Source of the DNA: Streptomyces sp. NBC_01775
GTDB taxonomy: Bacteria; Actinomycetota; Actinomycetes; Streptomycetales; Streptomycetaceae
Reading direction: 5' to 3'
NCBI RefSeq assembly: GCF_035917675.1
Contig: NZ_CP109104.1
Location: forward strand, 1,302,001 to 1,366,000
DNA length: 64,000 nt
The notes beneath the pieces were generated by a model that did not search any database, was not told where the DNA came from, and worked only from the letters and a program-made list of their open reading frames with translations. Below are positions 53,123-62,175 of the stretch, piece after piece. The position numbers and the translations under genes were made by a program. Numbering within the stretch: the stretch's first letter is position 1; each line of letters opens with the position of its first letter.

Positions 53123-54928
53123 ATGCGCGACATGGATCAGTTTTCACCGGCTGGAGAGCCCGGGGCGGGGCAGAACGTCGCTGCGGGCGAGGGTGTGACG
53201 GAGGCCGAAGGAGCGGCCGTGAGCAGGGCTCAAGGGCCGCTGGCAGGCGAGGCGGGGTTCGATTTCGACATCGAGTTCGAGACCCGGCACGCACCTGCTG
53301 TGACCGGTGCGCAACAGCAGCCTGGCACCGCCCAGGCGTGGGCGGCGCTCGGCGGCGACCCCGCGCTCCTGGGGCGCGTCTCGCGCCACCGCCGCCCAGG
53401 ACCGCTCCCCTCGGCGCTGCCCGTGCTGGAGCTGGCCGCGTCCACGGTGGCGGCCTGTTCGCTGGCGGCGGCCGAGTTCTCCTGTGTACGTGCGCGCAGC
53501 GCGCTGCTGCCTGCGGTACGTGTGGACGACGGTGCGGTGGCCGCGGCCTTCCGCAGCGACCGCCTGGTGCGTATCGACGGCAGGGATCCGGTGACGTTCG
53601 CACCGCTCTCCCGCTTCTGGCGCGCGGCGGACGGCTGGGTGCGCACCCACGCCAACTATCCCCACCACCGCTCCCGTCTGCTCTCCGCCCTCGGTCAGGC
53701 CGATTCCGGCCCGGACAGCGACGAGGCGGCGGGCGAACGGCTGACGGCCGTCCTGGCCGAGCGGCCCGCCAGGGACATCGAGGAGACCGTCTACGCCGCG
53801 GGCGGGCTGGCCGTCGCCGTCCGTACGCCCGAGGAGTGGGCGGCGCACCCACAGCGCGAGGCCGTGGCCACGACACCGCTCGTGGCCACCAGCCGACTGG
53901 ACTCGGCGCGGCCCCTGCCGCTCAACGGGCAGCCGGGGCCCGGCGGCCTGCAAGGGCTGCGCGTCCTGGACCTGACCCGTGTGCTGGCCGGGCCGGTCGC
54001 CACGCGCACGCTCGCGCTCCTGGGCGCCGACGTCCTCCGCATCGACGCGCCGGAGCGGCCCGAGCTCCTGGACACCCACGCGGACACGGACCTCGGCAAG
54101 CGCTCCACGCTCCTGGACCTGTCCACCCGTGCGGGCCAGACGACGTTCGAGGAACTTCTGGCCTCGGCCCATGTGGTGGTGACCGGATACCGGCCCGGTG
54201 CGCTGGACCGCTTCGGGCTGGCGCCGGAGTCCCTGATGGATCGCCGCCCCGGCCTGGTGGTGGGCCAGTTGTGCGCATGGGGCACGGTCGGGCCGTGGCA
54301 GCGCAGGCGCGGCTTCGACAGCCTGGTGCAGGCGGCCTCCGGCATCGCCCTCATCGAGGCGGGGACGGCGAAGACGCGGACGGGCGGCGACGCACCGGAT
54401 GAAGCACGGAACGGGAACGCGGGCCCGGACCGCGCACCGGGTGCGCTGCCCACGCAGGCCCTCGACCACGGCTCCGGCTATCTGCTCGCCGCGGGGCTGT
54501 TGCGCGCCCTGACGGAACAGCGCACGGGTACGGCGGGCTCCCGGCTGGTGCGGCTCGCCCTGGCGCGTACGGCGCTCTGGCTGCTGGAGGAACTCCCGGC
54601 GGAACCGGGCCGTACGGGTGACCGCAGCTCCGCGTCGTCCCTGGCCGCCTCAATGGGGAACAGCGCGGACGGCGCAACCGGCGCGTCCGCGGCGAGCGGT
54701 ACGTCCGCGACGAGCGGTGCGTTCGATCCGGCGCCGTGGCTGACGGAGGCCGACAGTCCGCTGGGGCGCCTGCGGTACGCGCTGCCCGCGGTCGGTTTCG
54801 GTCCGCCCGATTCCGCCGCACCGGATGCTGCGACTTCTGCCGCCGAGGCATCGGACACCACGCGCAGCCCCGGGGACTGGGCACGGGTCACAGGTATCGC
54901 GGGCGGGGACCAGGCCGTCTGGCTCTGA
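53123..54928 (+). CDS. CaiB/BaiF family CoA-transferase
   Basis: About 601 residues. An N-terminal extension (about 1-75) is followed by a degenerate CaiB half (GPLPSALPVLELAASTVAACSLAAAEF) and then a full CaiB motif region LQGLRVLDLTRVLAGPVATRTLALLGADVLRIDAP (about 275-310). GFDSLVQAASGIA contains the probable catalytic Asp. The C-terminal third has Ser/Ala/Thr-rich linkers. Such proteins move CoA between carboxylic acids. It is divergent from the BNR protein over 91 bases. Start choice is between ATG 53123 and 53132; neither has a good ribosome site. Confidence 0.82.
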   Translation: MRDMDQFSPAGEPGAGQNVAAGEGVTEAEGAAVSRAQGPLAGEAGFDFDIEFETRHAPAVTGAQQQPGTAQAWAALGGDPALLGRVSRHRRPGPLPSALPVLELAASTVAACSLAAAEFSCVRARSALLPAVRVDDGAVAAAFRSDRLVRIDGRDPVTFAPLSRFWRAADGWVRTHANYPHHRSRLLSALGQADSGPDSDEAAGERLTAVLAERPARDIEETVYAAGGLAVAVRTPEEWAAHPQREAVATTPLVATSRLDSARPLPLNGQPGPGGLQGLRVLDLTRVLAGPVATRTLALLGADVLRIDAPERPELLDTHADTDLGKRSTLLDLSTRAGQTTFEELLASAHVVVTGYRPGALDRFGLAPESLMDRRPGLVVGQLCAWGTVGPWQRRRGFDSLVQAASGIALIEAGTAKTRTGGDAPDEARNGNAGPDRAPGALPTQALDHGSGYLLAAGLLRALTEQRTGTAGSRLVRLALARTALWLLEELPAEPGRTGDRSSASSLAASMGNSADGATGASAASGTSATSGAFDPAPWLTEADSPLGRLRYALPAVGFGPPDSAAPDAATSAAEASDTTRSPGDWARVTGIAGGDQAVWL

Positions 54929-55059
54929 TCCCGCACCCGGGCCGGTCCCGTGCCACAGGGTCGGGACCCGCAGGGCCAGGACCCGCAGGGCCAGGGCACC
55001 CCGCTCCGGGCTCGGGGTGGGGCTGGAGAGAGGGCCGGGAGCCGTGGCAGGGCGCTGAC

Positions 55060-55087
55060 GGCCCGCCATACATCGTGTGTGCGGGCC
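55060..55087. terminator. hairpin between convergent genes
   Basis: GGCCCGC (55060-55066) and GCGGGCC (55081-55087) with a 14-base loop, between the converging CoA-transferase and DUF1707 genes. The 192-base gap also has two copies of GACCCGCAGGGCCA-type sequence near 54966-54996. Confidence 0.55.
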
Positions 55088-55120
55088 CTGGAGCCTGCGA
55101 GCGTGCGCGGCGAAGCGCCC

Positions 55121-55798
55121 TCACTCCAGGGACTTGCCCTTCCGGCCGCCCTCCCCCAGTTCGTCGTTTCTGGCCCGCTTGCGCTCGACCCCGACGCCGC
55201 CCCAGATGGCGAATCCGGTGATCACGACGCGGGGCGCGCCGGGCGTGCCCGGCGAGGACGCGTAGGAGTCGAAGCCGCCCATGATGCCCACGCCACGCAC
55301 CTCGACCTCGATGTCGCCCGGCACCAGCACCTGCACTCCACCCCAGAAGGCGAAGCAGCGGATGACGACCTCGCGGTCCTCGAAGCGGGCCTCGCGCAGG
55401 TCGAGCTGCCCGCCGCCCATCACTCCGAGGGCGGTGAAGACGCGCGGCACCGTCCAGCTGCCCTTGCGGCTGAACCCGCCCAGGAAGCCGAGGCCCCAGC
55501 GCGAGGTCGGGGCGCCGCCGATGCGCTCGGCCCAGCGCCGCCGCACAGCCGGGACCGCGGCATCCTGCGCACCGGATGGTGCAAGGGAAGCACCTACGCC
55601 ACCCTGGGCCTCCGGGGACGGCAGGTCCCTGACGAGCTTCACCAACTGCACGTTGGTGCGGGCACGGTAGGCCGCGTCCAGGCGTTCCTGGAACTCGCCC
55701 ATGTCGAGCCGCCCTTCGGCCAGGGCGTCGCGCAGCACCTCGGCCGTCTGCTCACGCTCGGCGTCCGATGCCCTGATCTCGGGCAACTCGTCTGTCAT
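55121..55798 (-). CDS. DUF1707 protein with LiaF-like C-terminal domain
   Basis: A 225-residue protein without membrane helices. The N-terminal DUF1707 domain reads EIRASDAEREQTAEVLRDAL, then GRLDMGEFQERLDAAYRART. The C-terminal domain carries repeated beta-strand motifs, VMGGGQLDLREARFEDREV, CFAFWGGVQVLVPGDIEVEV and FAIWGGVGVERK, like the LiaF/cell-wall-active antibiotic response domain. In streptomycetes DUF1707 proteins are often linked to envelope stress regulators, but none is adjacent here. A direct role is not known. Confidence 0.85.
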   Translation of the reverse strand: MTDELPEIRASDAEREQTAEVLRDALAEGRLDMGEFQERLDAAYRARTNVQLVKLVRDLPSPEAQGGVGASLAPSGAQDAAVPAVRRRWAERIGGAPTSRWGLGFLGGFSRKGSWTVPRVFTALGVMGGGQLDLREARFEDREVVIRCFAFWGGVQVLVPGDIEVEVRGVGIMGGFDSYASSPGTPGAPRVVITGFAIWGGVGVERKRARNDELGEGGRKGKSLE

Positions 55799-55940
55799 GC
55801 CCGCAGCTTACGTGGACGTCATGACAGGTGCCGAGCCTTGTGCCGATCCGTGACCCCGGCCCTGGCAGGGGCTGGAAACGGCCGTGTCCAGGGTCGGGGG
55901 GCGGGTCAGGGTCGGAGGGGGGCGGGTCGGGGTCCGGGGG

Positions 55941-56585
55941 TCAGATTCCGCCGGGGAAGCCCAGCATCCACTCACCCAGCAGTACGAGCGCGAAGCCGAG
56001 CCCCAGCACCGCTGTCGCGACACGCGTGCGCCCCCTGCGGCTGAGCACGATGGCCGTGCCCGAGAGGGTGAGCGCGATGCCGTAGAAGCCCACGGTGAGC
56101 ACCGAGGGCGCCGACCCCAAGCGTATGAACAGAGCGACGGCCACGACGAGCATGACGACGGCGGAGAGCACTATCCGCACCCGCCGCGCCTGGCGCGGGG
56201 TCAGGGACGGCCGGTCCTCCTGGCCGTCCTGATCGTCTCCGTTTCCGTGCGGCTCCTCGTCCTCGCGCGGCGACTCGCCCTCGCGCGGTCCGGCGCCAGT
56301 ATCCGTTCCGGCATCCGCAGGAGTATCCGCTCCGACGTCCGCGGCGGTATCCAGCTCCGCATCCGCATCGGAATCCGGCCTGGCATCCGCGTCGGTATCC
56401 GGTCCTGCGCCTACCTCCGGCCCGGCATCCGGCCCGGCATCCGGGCGCGCTTTCGTGGAGGGATCCGGCTGCGTGCCCGGACGCGGATTGTCGCCCTCGG
56501 GGGGCTGCGGCTCTCCGTCCGCGTGCGGCGGGTCTTCCGTGCGGACGCGGGGGGCTGGGGAGGAGGGCGAGTTGGCTTCCGGCAT
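55941..56585 (-). CDS. small membrane protein with acidic repetitive N-terminus
   Basis: A 214-residue protein of unknown function. Residues 1-125 are low complexity, dominated by Asp/Ala/Pro/Gly with short dipeptide-like repeats (DAGPDAGPEVGAGPDTDADA), probably disordered. Residues about 135-214 hold three hydrophobic helices (VRIVLSAVVMLVVAVALFI, VLTVGFYGIALTLSGTAIVL, VATAVLGLGFALVLLGEWML). The encoding DNA of the head has short GGCATCCG/GTATCCG-type repeats. The ATG at 56585 has no strong ribosome site, so the start is tentative. Confidence 0.65.
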   Translation of the reverse strand: MPEANSPSSPAPRVRTEDPPHADGEPQPPEGDNPRPGTQPDPSTKARPDAGPDAGPEVGAGPDTDADARPDSDADAELDTAADVGADTPADAGTDTGAGPREGESPREDEEPHGNGDDQDGQEDRPSLTPRQARRVRIVLSAVVMLVVAVALFIRLGSAPSVLTVGFYGIALTLSGTAIVLSRRGRTRVATAVLGLGFALVLLGEWMLGFPGGI

Positions 56586-56645
56586 GCACCGGAGCGTATC
56601 TGTCCCCGGTGTCGCACGGCAGCCTCGGCCGTCACTCCCCGCCCG

Positions 56646-57215
56646 TCACTCCTCGGCGGCCTGACCCTTCTTGCCACCCGCCCAGGTGCGCAGCGAGTCC
56701 CGGTTGTCGAAATCGCCGAGGTTGGTGTCGATCGGGCTGCTTGTGTACTGGTGGAAGCGCCACCGGTGCTTGATGCCCGGCTCGCCCGGCTTGCCGTTGT
56801 AGTGCGCGATCCACAGACCGTCACCCGCGAACGAGGTCTTGTCCTTGTTCAGCCAGAAGTCGACGTTGCAGTAGAGCAGAACCTTGTGGTCAGGAGCCTT
56901 GTCCTGGACGTACTTGATCCACTCGTCCTTGTCGTCGTTGCTGACCTTCGCGTCCTCCCAGTCCAGCACGAGCATGTCGCCCGCGACGAGGTTGATCTTC
57001 GAAAGGAAGTAGTCGGCCTGGGCCTTCATGCTGCCGGACCGCACGAAGTGGTAAAAGCCGGTGACCAGTCCCGCGTCCCGTGCGGTCTTGCGTTGCGCGA
57101 CCCATTTCGGGTTGGTGTAGGACTTGCCTTCCGTGATCTTGATGAAGACGAACTCGATGCCCCTCGTGCTGTAGTCCTCCGGCTGGTACGAGGCAACATC
57201 GATTCCCTTGATCAT
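56646..57215 (-). CDS. GH25-family muramidase without signal peptide
   Basis: A 189-residue single-domain glycoside hydrolase 25 protein. Motifs are GIDVASYQ (Asp6), IEFVFIKITEG, GFYHFVRS, the catalytic D85-x-E87 in VLDWED, and the closing WRFHQYTSS and DTNLGDFD. It cleaves the glycan of peptidoglycan. There is no signal peptide or cell-wall-binding domain, as in phage endolysins, although no phage genes surround it. Base composition is less GC-extreme than its neighbours, a hint of transfer. GGAG is 8 bases before the ATG. Confidence 0.88.
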   Translation of the reverse strand: MIKGIDVASYQPEDYSTRGIEFVFIKITEGKSYTNPKWVAQRKTARDAGLVTGFYHFVRSGSMKAQADYFLSKINLVAGDMLVLDWEDAKVSNDDKDEWIKYVQDKAPDHKVLLYCNVDFWLNKDKTSFAGDGLWIAHYNGKPGEPGIKHRWRFHQYTSSPIDTNLGDFDNRDSLRTWAGGKKGQAAEE

Positions 57216-57621
57216 AACTGTGCTCCACCCTCTCCCTGTTCACTCTCTGGTGCCATGCTGGTTACGCTTAGATACCCGCTAGGACATCCAACGTACCGTC
57301 GTGCGCCCTTTGGATGCACGGAAGTTGTTGCACGGGGTGACTGTTACGGGAGCTGGTCACCGCCCCTCATCGAGATCACCGAGGGCAGCGCGCTCCGCGT
57401 ACACCTTTTCTCTCCCTTTCGGCAGTCTCGCCCGGCGGGCCCGGCGTTGGCAGAATCAGCCCCGAACGTGCACCGCTCCTCCGGGGCGGAACAACTCCCC
57501 GGAACGTCCCCGGGAGTGTCCCCGGAAGAGTTCCGCGCCCGGGATCCGCGCCCGGGATTCCGAGCGCAAATTCCGCTGGCACATTCCGCCGAAAGCACTG
57601 CCGGAAAGGAATAGGTGGCAC
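57216..57621. promoter_or_regulatory. divergent gap with sigma-B-like box and short repeats
   Basis: A 406-base gap without a gene. On the minus strand GGGTAT (57277-57272) matches the -10 of Streptomyces stress sigma-B promoters and would start the muramidase transcript about 50 bases upstream; the -35 (GTAC) fits poorly. Nearer the plus-strand gene there is a tandem pair of 14 bp (CGCGCCCGGGATYC) close to 57534-57562 and a group of TCCCCGG repeats near 57497-57525. Confidence 0.4.
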
Positions 57622-58671
57622 ATGAAGTTCAGTTACGCGATGCTCCCCGACTACCCGCTCCAGGAGTCGCTCGCCTCGATCAGGCTCGCCGACGAGTTGG
57701 GTTTCCACGCCTGCTACGCCGCGGATGAGACCTGGCACAAGGACATGTGGCTGCTCTTCGCCGCGGCGGCCGGCCAGACCCGGCGCATCCGCTTCGGCCC
57801 CAGCGTCACCCCGGTCACCTTGCGGGAGCCCTCCCTCATCGCGCAGGCCGTCGCCACGTTGGACGAGCTGTCGGACGGCCGGGCCGAAGCCGTGCTCTCC
57901 AGTGGCAACTTCGGGCTGCTCGCGCAGTACGGCATCGACTGGACCCGCACCAAGCCCCTCTCCCGCACGAAGGAAGCGCTCAGCGTCATACGCACGCTGC
58001 TGGATGAGGGCGCTCTCACGCGGGAGGGAGAGTTCTACTCGTACAAGGGGCTCTTCACCTTCGCGCGCCCCGTCCAGGAGCGGGTCCCCCTCAAGCTCGG
58101 CGCGATGCGCGGGCCCAGGTCGTTCGAGGCCGCCGGGGAGCTGTCGGACGGCTGCCACCACGCGCTCAGTTACACCCGCGCCGCCTACGACTACGCCGTC
58201 CAGCACATCAAGGCGGGCGCGGAGCGGGTGGGCAAGGACTGGAAAGCGCTGGACATCGGCGCCTGGGTGGTCTTCGCGACCGGCCCGGACTCGGCCGCCG
58301 CCAAGGACGCGGCCCGCAGCATGGTCGGCATCTACGCCTCGTCCATGCCGGAGGAGCAGCTCATCAGGAACGGCGTGGATCCGGCCGAGGTCAAACCGGT
58401 CATCGACGCGATCGGCGCGGGCGATCTCGCGCGCGGCATCGAGCTGACCACCCCCTCGCTCGCGGAACGGCTCTCGGTTTCCGGCACGCCGGAGGAGTGC
58501 GCCGAGAAGATCCGCAGCGAGATCGCCCCGGCAGGCGTCAACCACATGATCTGCGCCCTCACGGACCGCACCCTTGTCAGGGCCTTCACCGGGCGGGATC
58601 TGGAGGGCGTGGCGGATGTGAACACGCAGCTCAGGCTGATCCACGACCAGATCATGCCCGCCTTCGCCTGA
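57622..58671 (+). CDS. F420-dependent LLM-class oxidoreductase
   Basis: A 349-residue luciferase-like TIM-barrel protein. Motifs are ESLASIRLADELGFHACYAADETWHKD, RIRFGPSVTPVTLREPSLIAQAVATLDELSDGRAEAVLSSGNF and VPLKLGAMRGPRSFEAAGELSDG, typical of methylenetetrahydromethanopterin-reductase-like F420 enzymes (TIGR03617/Mer type). The substrate is unknown. ATG 57622 follows GGAATAGGTGG. A strong hairpin lies 57 bases after the stop. Confidence 0.87.
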   Translation: MKFSYAMLPDYPLQESLASIRLADELGFHACYAADETWHKDMWLLFAAAAGQTRRIRFGPSVTPVTLREPSLIAQAVATLDELSDGRAEAVLSSGNFGLLAQYGIDWTRTKPLSRTKEALSVIRTLLDEGALTREGEFYSYKGLFTFARPVQERVPLKLGAMRGPRSFEAAGELSDGCHHALSYTRAAYDYAVQHIKAGAERVGKDWKALDIGAWVVFATGPDSAAAKDAARSMVGIYASSMPEEQLIRNGVDPAEVKPVIDAIGAGDLARGIELTTPSLAERLSVSGTPEECAEKIRSEIAPAGVNHMICALTDRTLVRAFTGRDLEGVADVNTQLRLIHDQIMPAFA

Positions 58672-58727
58672 GACGCCGGCGGGCGTCCGGCCCGGCCCCG
58701 CGACCGGTGGGGTACGACCAGGTTGCC

Positions 58728-58769
58728 TGCCCGGCCTCTGCGCCCTGGCCAGGCGGCAGAGGCCGGGCA
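58728..58769 (+). terminator. hairpin after the F420 oxidoreductase
   Basis: Perfect 13-bp arms, TGCCCGGCCTCTG (58728-58740) and CAGAGGCCGGGCA (58757-58769), around a 16-base loop that is itself partly self-complementary. Confidence 0.8.
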
Positions 58770-58936
58770 TGACCGTGTCCGGCGCGTCAGGATTCGCGGC
58801 GTGCGTGGCAAAGGCGCAAGATCGGGTACTGCGACACTTGCCCTGCGGGACTTCCCGGGGCTCCCGGGGCTTCTCCCCGGGCTCGGGGCACCCGCAGCGA
58901 ACGCACGACCGTTTGACGTTACGGAGAGGGATCATC

Positions 58937-59362
58937 GTGGCCACCACACGCAACGCGCACACCGTCTGGAACGGCAATCTCACCGAGGGGTCCGGGGTCG
59001 TCACCTTCGACTCCTCCGGCATCGGCGACCAGCCGGTGTCCTGGCCCGCGCGCTCCGCGGAGCCGGGCGGCAAGACCAGCCCCGAGGAACTGATCGCCGC
59101 GGCGCATTCGAGCTGCTTCTCCATGGCGCTGTCCAACGGGCTGAACGGCGCGGGCACCCCGCCCACCCAGCTGACGACGCGGGCCGCCGTGACCCTCCAG
59201 CCGGGCACCGGCATCACCGGTATCCACCTGACCGTCGAGGGCGAGGTGCCGGGCATCGACCAGGCCGCGTTCGCCTCGGCGGCCGAGGACGCCGCCAAGA
59301 ACTGCCCGGTCAGCCAGGCGCTCGCGGGCACCACGATCACCCACGAGGCCAAGCTCGTCTGA
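58937..59362 (+). CDS. OsmC/Ohr-family peroxiredoxin
   Basis: A 141-residue OsmC protein. The two catalytic Cys are C60 in AAHSSCFSMALS and C123 in KNCPVSQAL, and TSPEELIAAAHSSC is the family signature. It reduces organic or fatty-acid hydroperoxides. GTG 58937 was chosen, with GAGAGGG 8 bases upstream; the frame is open upstream but without similarity. The next gene starts 49 bases downstream, so it may be co-transcribed with the DNA glycosylase, which would join two oxidative-damage functions. Confidence 0.92.
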   Translation: MATTRNAHTVWNGNLTEGSGVVTFDSSGIGDQPVSWPARSAEPGGKTSPEELIAAAHSSCFSMALSNGLNGAGTPPTQLTTRAAVTLQPGTGITGIHLTVEGEVPGIDQAAFASAAEDAAKNCPVSQALAGTTITHEAKLV

Positions 59363-59411
59363 CCTGCGGGCCGCCCGGCCCGTCCGTACGATTCCGCTCC
59401 GGAGAGGCACC

Positions 59412-60323
59412 ATGCCGGAACTTCCCGAAGTCGAGGCCCTGAAGGGCTTTTTGAGCGAGCGGCTGACGGGCCGCGCCGTCCGCCGCGTCATGCCGGTGGC
59501 GGTGAACGTATTGAAGACGTACGACCCGCCGTTCAGCGCCCTGGAGGGGCGGACGTTCACCGGGGTGGCGCGGCACGGCAAGTTCCTGGATCTGGAGCTG
59601 GGGGACGGGAACGGGAACGGGAACCAAAAGGGGCAGGAGCAGGAGGGGGACGGTCTGCATCTGATCGTCCATCTCGCCAGGGCGGGCTGGCTGCGGTGGC
59701 AGGACACACTGCCCGCCACGCCGCCCCGTCCTGGCAAAGGCCCGCTGGCCCTCCGGCTCGAACTGGCCGGAGGGCAGGGCGGTTTCGACCTCACCGAGGC
59801 AGGGACCCAGAAGCGGCTCGCGGTCCATCTCGTACGCGATCCGTCCGAGGTGCCCGGGATCGCGCGGCTGGGTCCCGATCCCCTCTCGCCCGAGTTCGAC
59901 CGCGAGGCCTTCGGGGCGCTGTTGGAAGGCAGGCGCCAGCAGATCAAGGGTCTGCTGCGGGACCAGTCGGTCGTCTCCGGGGTGGGCAACGCCTATTCGG
60001 ACGAGATCCTGCACGCCGCCAAGATGTCGCCCTTCAAGCTCGCGGCGGATCTCACGGACGAGGAGACCGACCAGCTCTATTCCGCGCTCACCAGCACGCT
60101 CGGTGCCGCCGTCGAACGGGCGCGCGGGCTGTCGGCGGCCGAGCTGAAGGCGGGCAAGCGGCTCGGGCTGCGGGTGCACGGCCGCGCCGGCGAGCCGTGC
60201 CCCGTGTGCGGGGACACGATCCGCTCGGTCTCCTTCCGCGACTCGGCCCTGGAGTACTGCCCCGCCTGCCAGACGGGCGGCAAGCCTCTCGCGGACCGGC
60301 GGATGTCACGCCTGCTGAAATGA
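59412..60323 (+). CDS. Fpg/Nei-family DNA glycosylase
   Basis: A 303-residue bifunctional glycosylase/AP lyase. The catalytic Pro2-Glu3 are in MPELPEVEAL, and K57 (RHGKFL) contacts the lesion. The helix-two-turn-helix is LLRDQSVVSGVGNAYSDEIL and the zinc finger CPVCG...YCPACQ is complete, with the Arg in DRRMSRLL. Residues about 64-81 are a Gly/Asn/Gln-rich insert (GDGNGNGNQKGQEQEGDG) encoded by a short repeat. It removes oxidised bases. MutM versus endonuclease VIII cannot be settled by eye. Confidence 0.92.
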   Translation: MPELPEVEALKGFLSERLTGRAVRRVMPVAVNVLKTYDPPFSALEGRTFTGVARHGKFLDLELGDGNGNGNQKGQEQEGDGLHLIVHLARAGWLRWQDTLPATPPRPGKGPLALRLELAGGQGGFDLTEAGTQKRLAVHLVRDPSEVPGIARLGPDPLSPEFDREAFGALLEGRRQQIKGLLRDQSVVSGVGNAYSDEILHAAKMSPFKLAADLTDEETDQLYSALTSTLGAAVERARGLSAAELKAGKRLGLRVHGRAGEPCPVCGDTIRSVSFRDSALEYCPACQTGGKPLADRRMSRLLK

Positions 60324-60358
60324 GGGCCGTACCCACGCGAAACTGTCCGGCGGCACGC

Positions 60359-62098
60359 TCAGCAGCACGCTGTAGGCCGTCTCCCGTGCCGCCCGGACGC
60401 GCCGGGCCGCCGAGGCCCGGCGCGTCGCACGGTGTGCACACCCTGGGCGGGTTCGGTACGAGGACGAGCTACGGCTTGCGCAGGACGGCGACCACGTTCT
60501 GGCCGCCGAAGCCGAAGGCGTTGACCAAGGCGGTGCGCACGTCCGTCTTGCGCGCGGTGTGCGGGACGTAGTCCAGGTCGCACTCGGGGGGGGGTGGTGG
60601 CGAACGCCTCCTGGTAGGTGAGGGTGTGCAGCAGCGGCCAGCCGGGGATCTCGGGGAGCCGGGGCTGCACTCCGGTCGCGAGCACGGCTCCGTCGAAGCG
60701 CCGCAGGTCTTCCGCGTCGCCCAGGCCGAGCCGTCTGCCGAGGTGGAGGCGGACGCCGAGGCGGGCGAGTTCGGCGGTGTAGTAGCGCACGGTCGCGCCG
60801 AAGTCCTCCTTTCCGGGGACCTGGCGGGCCAGCCGGAACTGGCCGCCCAGCTCGTCCGACGCCTCGAACAGTTCGACCCGGTGGCCGAGCGCGGCCAGCG
60901 CCCGTGCTGCCTCCAGCCCGGCGGGGCCGCCGCCGATCACGGCGTAGGAGCGCGGGGTGCCGGCGGGCCGCTCCGGGTAGTCCAGCTCGTGCCCGGCGCG
61001 CGGGTTGACCAGGCAGGAGACGCGCTCCTGGCCGAAGGACCTGTCGACGCACGCCTCGTTACAGGCGAGGCAGACGTTGACGAGGTCGCCGCGGCCCGCA
61101 CGGGACTTGGCGAGCAGTCCGGAGTCGGCGAGGAGCGGGCGGGCCATGGACACGAAGTCGATGCCGCAGCGCAGCAGGCTCTCGGCCTGTTCGAGCCGGT
61201 TGACGCGGTTCGAGGCGATGACGGGTACCTCGGGGTGTCCCGCGGCGCACAGGGCCTTCTTGACGGCTTCGGCGTAGCGGGCCCAGGTGCCGGGCGGTAC
61301 GGCGGACTGGACGGTGGGCACCCGTGACTCGTGCCAGCCCACGCCGATGCCGAGGGCCGCGGCGCCGCCCTCGGCGAGCGCGACGGCGAGCGCGTCGGTC
61401 TCCTCCTGGCCGGGGCTGCCGGGCACCAGGTCGGCGCCGGAGATCCGGAACAGGACGGGAAAGTCCTCGCCCGCCGCCGCCCGTACGGCGCGCAGCACCT
61501 CCAGCGGGAAGCGGCGGCGGCGTTCGGCGCCGCCGCCCCAGTCGTCCGTGCGCAGGTTGGTGACCGGGGAGAGGAACTGGCTGAGCAGATAGCCCTCGGA
61601 GGCCATCACCTCCACCGCGTCGTAGCCGAGTTCGCGTGCGGTCGCGGCGCCGTGCGCGAAGTCCTCGACGGTGCGCAGGATGTCCTCCTCGGTCATCTCG
61701 CGGGGCGTGGCACGGGAGAAGCGGCTGTGCACGGGCGAGGGCGCCAGCGGGGTGAGCCCGGTACCGGCGAGCAGCGCGTAGCGGCCGGCGTGGAAGAGCT
61801 GGAGGGCGATGGTGCCGCCCTCGTCGTGGACGGCGCGGGCGGCACGGCGCAGCGCCGGGTGGTGCGCGGGGTCGTTGACCAGGCTGTATCCGGGGCCGCC
61901 CGCGGCGACGGGGCTGACGGCCGAGCCGCCGGTGACGATGAGTCCGGGGCCGCCGCGGGCCCGTTCGGCGTAGAAGGCGGCGAGGGCGGCTCCGGCGTCC
62001 TCCAGGCTCTCCAGGTTGAGGTGCATCGCCCCCATCACGAGGCGGTTCGCGACCTTCAGCGAGCCGATCGCGCCGGGGCGCAGTACGTGGGCGAACAC
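60359..62098 (-). CDS. NADH:flavin oxidoreductase / 2,4-dienoyl-CoA reductase-like, C-terminus lost
   Basis: The frame codes 579 residues, but only about the first 500 belong to the family. Old-yellow-enzyme barrel: [26 protein letters not shown] through [16 protein letters not shown]. The 4Fe-4S Cys set is in [21 protein letters not shown]. The FAD domain has [21 protein letters not shown]. The normal last 130-160 residues (rest of the NAD/FAD domain) are missing. After [11 protein letters not shown] at the nine-base C run the frame goes into non-homologous Arg-rich sequence over a ketosynthase tail. GTG 62098 has GGAG 8 bases upstream. It is downstream of the reductase gene in the same strand and probably the same operon. 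Confidence 0.8.
   Translation of the reverse strand: MFAHVLRPGAIGSLKVANRLVMGAMHLNLESLEDAGAALAAFYAERARGGPGLIVTGGSAVSPVAAGGPGYSLVNDPAHHPALRRAARAVHDEGGTIALQLFHAGRYALLAGTGLTPLAPSPVHSRFSRATPREMTEEDILRTVEDFAHGAATARELGYDAVEVMASEGYLLSQFLSPVTNLRTDDWGGGAERRRRFPLEVLRAVRAAAGEDFPVLFRISGADLVPGSPGQEETDALAVALAEGGAAALGIGVGWHESRVPTVQSAVPPGTWARYAEAVKKALCAAGHPEVPVIASNRVNRLEQAESLLRCGIDFVSMARPLLADSGLLAKSRAGRGDLVNVCLACNEACVDRSFGQERVSCLVNPRAGHELDYPERPAGTPRSYAVIGGGPAGLEAARALAALGHRVELFEASDELGGQFRLARQVPGKEDFGATVRYYTAELARLGVRLHLGRRLGLGDAEDLRRFDGAVLATGVQPRLPEIPGWPLLHTLTYQEAFATTPPRVRPGLRPAHRAQDGRAHRLGQRLRLRRPERGRRPAQAVARPRTEPAQGVHTVRRAGPRRPGASGRHGRRPTACC
60397..60425. terminator. strong hairpin between convergent genes
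   Basis: Perfect 12-bp arms, ACGCGCCGGGCC (60397-60408) and GGCCCGGCGCGT (60414-60425), with a GCCGA loop. It lies between the glycosylase stop and the ketosynthase tail. Confidence 0.75.
60469..60585 (-). pseudogene. 3' end of a beta-ketoacyl synthase (FabF/KS type)
   Basis: Thirty-eight codons and a stop, with no start. It reads [16 protein letters not shown] and then [21 protein letters not shown], which is the C-terminus of ketoacyl synthases (usual form PECDLDYVP...NSFGFGGxN). It is joined at a run of nine G (60586-60594, C on this strand) to the dienoyl-reductase-like gene, in a different frame: eight or eleven C would put the two in frame. It is either a deletion scar that removed most of a ketosynthase gene or an assembly join. 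Confidence 0.75.
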
Positions 62099-62175
62099 GC
62101 GGGACTCCTCACTGTGTGCGGGCCGGTGCCGGACCCGCCCGCCCGGCAGCGGAGGCGGGCGGGTCCGGCAGGCCG

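Noticed and set aside
56646..57215. Prophage remnant suggested by the GH25 lysozyme
   Set aside because: No holin, integrase, structural gene or attachment repeat nearby; kept as an isolated muramidase.
60306..60472. Possible gene end reading [19 protein letters not shown] on the minus strand
   Set aside because: Runs through a terminator hairpin and into the glycosylase gene; no recognisable family or start.
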